Shown here in pieces: positions 31,501 to 33,625 of a DNA stretch of 33,625 nt. This DNA comes from CAVALG01 sp963589585 (lineage in GTDB: Bacteria; Bacillota; Clostridia; Oscillospirales; Acutalibacteraceae). The first letter of the stretch is position 1. Every line of letters starts with the position of its first letter. A program made the translations under genes and the position numbers. The stretch covers positions 1 to 33,625 of the forward strand of contig CAVALG010000098.1 in assembly GCA_963589585.1 (NCBI GenBank), written 5' to 3'. Below the pieces are notes generated by a model, which saw nothing but the letters and a program-made list of their open reading frames with translations, did no database searches and was not told where the DNA came from.

Positions 31501-32015
31501 CTGACGCCGAAAAAGACGGTAAATTCTTCACCGGCTGGTATGATGTAGACGGTAAACTTATAAGTACAGAAACCACATATTCATTTGCTGTTATCGGTAA
31601 CATTACACTTGAAGCACGGTACGGAGATGAAGCTGTAATCGCTGAACCGGTTGTTAATATGACAGTAGTCAGAGAAGCTGTAAGCGATACCGATGGAATT
31701 GCCGGTAGGGTAACTATGACGGTTTCGTGGAATGTACCTGAGGGATACACATTCGTAGGCGCCGGATTGGTACGCACATATGATGCAACCAAAAAAGACA
31801 GTCTTACTCTTAACGCAGTGGATGGCACAAGCATCAGGCAAAACAGAACCACCTCAGAAGAAGCGTCAGCAACATATATTTGCTCGCTTCCTATGAAAGC
31901 GGAAACGTTTGGCAAGGATATGTATATTCGTGGTTATGTGACCTATATGAACGCTGCGGGTAATGTTGTAACCCAGTATACAGAGATTGTTACATCACCT
32001 GCCACACAACAATAA
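25560..32015 (+). CDS. Giant beta-helix surface adhesin, main body (in frame with 25293)
   Basis: A 2,151-residue remainder without its own signal peptide or ribosome site; TTG 25560 is only the first possible start after the TAG. Numbered from 25293, regions are as follows. A variable N-terminal domain runs to about 300. A Cys-x-x-Cys module of the 'CTESGYTGDVVCATCGE...LGHNYEW' type lies at about 310-375. Five long right-handed beta-helix cassettes (about 383-1786) each open with a line like YTTLAEAIAAATAGQTVTLL and most close with 'GxFxxxVPxxYCxxGFxPTxNxDGTYGVK'. Four InlB-B/Flg_new-type repeats (about 1800-2110, with FxGWYDxDGxxL) and a C-terminal Ig-like domain ending IVTSPATQQ follow. 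No LPXTG, SLH or dockerin was seen. It probably coats the cell or binds host or plant glycans; that is inference. Confidence 0.88.
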   Translation: MSMSSSTVAAFKTPSGHKPSEFTLVAPNRTSTDGNKDVSTGAPVIGRVTNADGANVIYSIYVAYTRPSGERSKWRLYIQGSDGSNREFSVMKLTNSENPSLSGETYDKLVDYASPWIENHWKNNLTYTYNVIPGDDSVTVNISVRYNRPALGTQYIFTADTIVINAADLAEGTFTPEFGIASGMLNNNANLPAKVYSAKAVYASDGETHEHTAADERKDVKEATCTESGYTGDVVCATCGEVMEKGQETSALGHNYEWVVTKPATETETGLREHKCTRCDDIDATEEIPVLEKTVAAIGDAKYTTLAEAIAAATAGQTVTLLADVTEDVVINKDITLDLGGNTITNTNAGASTVVVKNGAVATVKNGTVIGGTGRYNIEVADSNANLTLENITATAGNTGSSMIDNWGTLTINSGTYTGGLNVVKSEENSTLVINGGKFELNYAIKWKYNAVILVYGDTTITDGEFIQNAKITGAYPQVVMTGVVENTKTPITRITGGVFKNNSTTGIFHGLGKATSANFEVSGGTFNKSISDGYCADGFIPTKNDDGTYGVKEGKYVAKVSGTGYETIEEAVEAAKAGNTITLLDDIVNTDYTVANVIEISLKKNAKLDGNGHTISGNVKVTANSEGGITIKNVIFKDIHNNAVVSDAYKEKYGFSDEKVGTLSAVYAKSIAGKLTITGCTFENADWEALQITPVEGANLVITNNIFKTSESETVKGQLRFIHIEMAYGDVDHEGENITATVTDNQMLTDTKDANMGVWWVGKDSTLNLTGNYYSNPDNVSITLSDTSFDRENRNDLVYPARSQAEVDTDDLTKSAIVIKDAFNSISYNTFEEAAAAATSGQTIKLLADCSSGRINLEDKDITVDLNGHTLTSTAAYGVMFCAKNGHKIKVIGTTEGSKLVGTLMITANTDGHIEIDGGTYENAQYCPIYVNGAVSSEDSTVTVRNAAITYLEGDSDQDMGVGVYLAGYSTALFENSTITAPVTGLEIRAGKLTLNNCDINGGNGEVKTNANGNGSTVANAAVAISQHATKKPIEVNINGGTFTATAALYQTDVQGTGSSDVIANVSAGTFNGTVFAETEKTVAISGGTFSAQVPENCCAEGFAPTDNGDGTYGVKAVDYVAETNDVKYESLQEAIDAAKSGATVKLISDTRENVSITKKLTLDLNGFTLNGGTEKGKAALYITARVTVKDSSEAGTGTIKREDTAENSGISSYYVMDIQGDGWVIFEGGNVTNNSGIVGVKGASLVRIGDDSKAKYPGLNIKGGTFTQDNFIAIKVDRGDVFLNGGTVNSANSYAIENWLRATINSGTINGAVASWTYSDGANSTLNIKGGTINGNVTSVNYGNAEDKVARVYITGGTVTGELDTRSYDPKTNELTSIDNAAKATIEVTGGTFDIDPTKYVTEAAKVNKNEDGTFGVEKVVLATVDGKDYYTMDEAVKAQTSSGGTIIMQRDYKTNKIFNSGSINRTVDLHGYTWTYTGTDVNSAAFEINYAGVTLTVTNGTVISNTMVGLIPTAMSGTITYDNAGLVFDGVIMTANGHSGIETNGGNTNDTVTLIDSSLEVPNGYGIYFPSSGKLNITRSRIVAKTMGVQVCAGNLRIGNGSIIEVTGSAVPKTEGDGAIEDGNAISIVNRAGYKGLESISVIGGIFKAKNGSAIKAYGWKDNAETEFVSDKNIINVEGGTFSSEVPAEYCKDGYKSVKNASGTYSVKKIAFRVVLESNPQNAGILAGGGDYAEGETVTITAEPVGGYRFLGWYDKDGNELTADTTYTVPAGTIGEVTYTAKYVGNENRNLTVNVGQGTVTAQYGSQTKTWKADQTNRQFLIGTKFTLTANPYSGFEFLYWVNKDRRIVSEQATFEFVLGGNSEYTAVYREIEPETAYVIVRNGVSDRILASGDVEDDGTFAAPVIYENGIYKFKGWFDKNGNEYTVNEDGKFTGITESVTIYAEYEEVETEYTVTTTIDGEETTAKYKYGDTATVTADAEKDGKFFTGWYDVDGKLISTETTYSFAVIGNITLEARYGDEAVIAEPVVNMTVVREAVSDTDGIAGRVTMTVSWNVPEGYTFVGAGLVRTYDATKKDSLTLNAVDGTSIRQNRTTSEEASATYICSLPMKAETFGKDMYIRGYVTYMNAAGNVVTQYTEIVTSPATQQ
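26440..30690 (+). repeat. Five beta-helix cassettes within the adhesin
   Basis: Cassettes begin near 26445, 27235, 28020, 28918 and 29826, so the period is about 790-910 bp. Protein identity between them is moderate and DNA identity low, so this is an old duplication. Each contains many short 'GGTF/NGGT' turns typical of parallel beta-helix rungs. Confidence 0.75.
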
Positions 32016-32028
32016 AGGGGGCATAAAA

Positions 32029-32178
32029 ATGAAAAAAGCATATTCGGATGCCAAAATTGAATTAATATTACTCGGTTTAAATGATGATATTATTACTAAA
32101 AGTAGATTAGATGTAGACCCTGTTGACCCGGAATCTTTGCCGGAGGGGGCTTTGCCGGTTGATTATCTGATTCAATAA
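32029..32178 (+). CDS. 49-residue peptide between adhesin and BspA-like protein
   Basis: A short gene with a strong ribosome site (AAAGGGGGC, 9 nt before ATG 32029), 13 nt after the adhesin stop. The protein begins MKKAYSDAKIELILLGLNDD, continues IITKSRLDVDPVDPESLPEG and ends ALPVDYLIQ. It has no signal peptide, membrane span or Cys. The pattern 'MKK.Y....IE......D.IT.S' followed by an acidic Pro/Asp tail resembles small orphan proteins I recall next to surface proteins in gut Clostridia; I know of no function. The constant head with a divergent acidic tail is reminiscent of precursor peptides, but no maturation enzyme is nearby. Calling it a real gene rests on ribosome site and position. Confidence 0.8.
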   Translation: MKKAYSDAKIELILLGLNDDIITKSRLDVDPVDPESLPEGALPVDYLIQ

Positions 32179-32188
32179 TTACACATAA

Positions 32189-32220
32189 AAGGATGGCAGG
32201 CTTTAGGGTCTGCCATTCTT
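32189..32220 (+). other. Hairpin between the peptide gene and the BspA-like gene
   Basis: AAGGATGGCAG (32189-32199) pairs with CTGCCATTCTT (32210-32220) over 10 of 11 positions, loop 10 nt. There is no proper T-run, so partial termination or mRNA processing is more likely than a full stop. It would let the peptide and the downstream gene be expressed at different levels. Confidence 0.55.
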
Positions 32221-32236
32221 AGTATAGGAGCTTTTA

Positions 32237-33238
32237 ATGAACAACAAAATTAAACGGCTTGCGGCTGCGCTTTTGTTTATTGCCGCTATGTGTTTTGCAG
32301 GCGTGGGTGCCCTTGCCGCAACCGAATATTCAGAGGGCTATTTTAAATATGTTATTGAAAATGAAACGGTTACAATAACCTCATATTTCGGCTCTGAAAA
32401 AGAGGTAGTAATTCCCGAACGCATTGCCTCGCTTCCTGTTGCCGCAATACGCGGCAACGCCTTTGTGCGCAACAAAACCGTTACCGTACTTACAATTCCC
32501 GAAACGGTTACAAGCGTAGGCGACGGGGCGTTTACCCAAATGAAAAGTCTTAAAAAAATCATTTTACAGTCTAAAAGCATAAAGGTTAAAGCGCCCGAGG
32601 GCTGCGTGGTGGTTGAAGATTACCCAGTTTATATAACTCCCTCAAAACCCGGCGGTGACGGTGGAAACACTTCCGATAATTCTTCAACTTCCGCCCCTGC
32701 CGACAATTCGGGCGAGGGCGCTACGGTCAGCAACACCGATACTCCTTCAGATGGCGCGCAGAGCGAAACACAGAGCGGTACACAAAGCGGCTCGGCTGAG
32801 GGAACGGGGAACGCTTACGGCGATAGCAGCCCGAAAATATCCGCAAAAAACGGCTATATAACGATTGACGACAGCGGAAATTTGATTTTTATTGACACTG
32901 ATAATAACATTGCAATAATTGACGGCAAAGGCGGATACACCTTTTCAACCGACGGCGATATTATTGACTCCGCAGGCAAGCGCCTAACGGTTGATTATGA
33001 AGCCGACACCGTTTCCTACACGGGGAGCGACGGTAAAACCGTAACCCGAAAACTCGGCGAACTTGAACCGGTTCGTGAAAATGGGCGCACGGCTACCGAA
33101 AGCAGCGAATCCAACAAGACGGCGAACGGCAAAAGGTCGGGCGCTCGTGTGTGGATTATAATCACCGTTTCGGTTGTTGCCGTCGCGGTGTGCGCTTCGG
33201 TAATAATCATAAAAAAAAGAAAACAGAATAAGATTTAG
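32237..33238 (+). CDS. BspA-like leucine-rich repeat surface protein with C-terminal membrane anchor
   Basis: A 333-residue exported protein. A signal peptide (about 1-27, LLFIAAMCFAGVGALA) leads to a short LRR_5/BspA region (about 45-118, VIPERIASLPVAAIRGNAFVRNKTVTVLTIPETVTSVGDGAFTQMKSL). A Ser/Thr/Gly-rich linker (about 133-197) follows, then a beta-rich repeat domain with 'IDxSGNLIFIDTDNNIAIIDGKGGYTFSTDGDIIDSAGK' (about 200-280). The protein ends in a membrane span (about 305-325) and the basic stop-transfer tail KKRKQNKI. BspA-type repeats bind host or bacterial surfaces. Being anchored while the adhesin is not, it could tether or display its neighbour; this is inference. It ends with TAG before a strong terminator. 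Confidence 0.92.
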   Translation: MNNKIKRLAAALLFIAAMCFAGVGALAATEYSEGYFKYVIENETVTITSYFGSEKEVVIPERIASLPVAAIRGNAFVRNKTVTVLTIPETVTSVGDGAFTQMKSLKKIILQSKSIKVKAPEGCVVVEDYPVYITPSKPGGDGGNTSDNSSTSAPADNSGEGATVSNTDTPSDGAQSETQSGTQSGSAEGTGNAYGDSSPKISAKNGYITIDDSGNLIFIDTDNNIAIIDGKGGYTFSTDGDIIDSAGKRLTVDYEADTVSYTGSDGKTVTRKLGELEPVRENGRTATESSESNKTANGKRSGARVWIIITVSVVAVAVCASVIIIKKRKQNKI

Positions 33239-33259
33239 GTATAATTACCTTATAACAAT

Positions 33260-33306
33260 AAGAACTGCCGCAGGCGATAGCCGCCTGCGGCAGTTCTTGA
33301 TTTTTT
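33260..33306 (+). terminator. Strong terminator of the surface cluster
   Basis: A perfect 17-bp stem, AAGAACTGCCGCAGGCG (33260-33276) with its complement (33282-33298), loop of 5 nt, then GA and six T. It closes the adhesin, peptide and BspA-like unit. Confidence 0.97.
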
Positions 33307-33317
33307 ATATTAGGATG

Positions 33318-33571
33318 AAGATGTTGGTAACGGTAGTTTTGATAATAGACAGCAAATTGAGATTTCAGTTAGTTTTTTCTCTCCCTCAGTCAAAAATCGG
33401 AGATTTTTGACAGCTCCCTCGTCAGAGGGAGCCAAGAAATTTGTGGGTAACGGCAGCCTAAGAACGGAGGACAAATAATGCTTACTATAAGCACAAAAAA
33501 CCAATGCTAATCTCAATTTGCTGTCTATCTGCAATTTGGCGATATGCAGGAACTCCTTGCCTCCACCTGAT
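33318..33571. repeat. Repeat island 5, cut off at its right side
   Basis: Arm ATAGACAGCAAATTGAGATT (33345-33364) has its perfect 20-bp complement at 33509-33528. Between them is a short plus module (33379-33437, with TCAAAAATC-GGA-GATTTTTGA). A minus module starts at about 33553 (CCTTGCCTCCACCTGA) but breaks off at about 33571, where other copies continue CGGGGGAGG. The last 54 nt (33572-33625) are unrelated sequence and may be an insertion-element end. No gene is seen in 33307-33625. Confidence 0.72.
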
Positions 33572-33625
33572 GAACTTGTCAAGTAAAAGTAGACACTGAA
33601 AACCACCAATTATGCAAACCCTTGT

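Noticed and set aside
31600..32015. Sortase signal at the adhesin C-terminus
   Set aside because: No LPXTG-like motif, hydrophobic segment or basic tail; the protein ends in ...IVTSPATQQ.

Overview
The window looks like a chromosomal segment of a gut-type Clostridia (Oscillospiraceae/Ruminococcaceae-like Firmicute). This rests on the hrcA-grpE-dnaK-dnaJ order behind a perfect CIRCE operator, a Gram-positive type LexA box, a preQ1-I riboswitch in front of queT, a BclA-like collagen protein, BspA-type surface proteins, and the AT-rich sigma-A promoters. Species cannot be read from the sequence. No tRNA, rRNA, CRISPR array or complete insertion sequence was found.

Layout. 1-4380 (minus): the heat-shock operon hrcA-grpE-dnaK-dnaJ, with dnaJ cut by the window edge. 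4381-5660: gene-free and packed with dispersed repeats. 5661-5919: an apparent stand-alone structured RNA gene (promoter, 18-bp closing stem, terminator) with the topology of 6S RNA. 6043-6606: a PH/SHOCT membrane protein. 6753-8164 (minus): a UPF0340 protein and a nucleotidyltransferase. 8237-9366: lexA-rnhA behind a promoter with its own LexA box. 9388-11217: an Fe-S assembly pair (cysteine desulfurase plus IscU-type scaffold) behind a structured leader. 11228-11794: preQ1 riboswitch plus queT. 11834-12199 (minus): a mini C39-like cysteine protease. 12888-15169: uxaC divergent from an AraC regulator. 15396-16825 (minus): NUDIX plus esterase; 16894-17796: M14 peptidase. 17920-19964: birA divergent from an EamA transporter, with a palindrome over the birA -35 box. 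20012-21733: an ECF sigma factor operon with two membrane proteins. 22725-24224 (minus): collagen-like protein. 25071-33306: a surface cluster with a giant beta-helix adhesin broken by an in-frame TAG, a 49-residue peptide, and an anchored BspA-like protein, closed by a very strong terminator.

The most unusual structure not explained by genes is a layered repeat system in the intergenic spaces: (i) heptamer arrays TTAGAYN/NRTCTAA, (ii) composite palindromic islands built from two inverted copies of a module containing 'TCTCCCTC...GAGGGAGCCAAG' around paired arms with a TAACAGACGG-type core, often bracketed by inverted heptamer arrays, and (iii) two GC-rich foldback elements. In two places a heptamer array supplies the stop codon of a gene (birA and the UPF0340 gene).

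The points I would check first are the 6S-like RNA, the amber codon in the adhesin, the palindromic islands, the 49-residue peptide, and the ECF operon lacking a recognisable anti-sigma factor.
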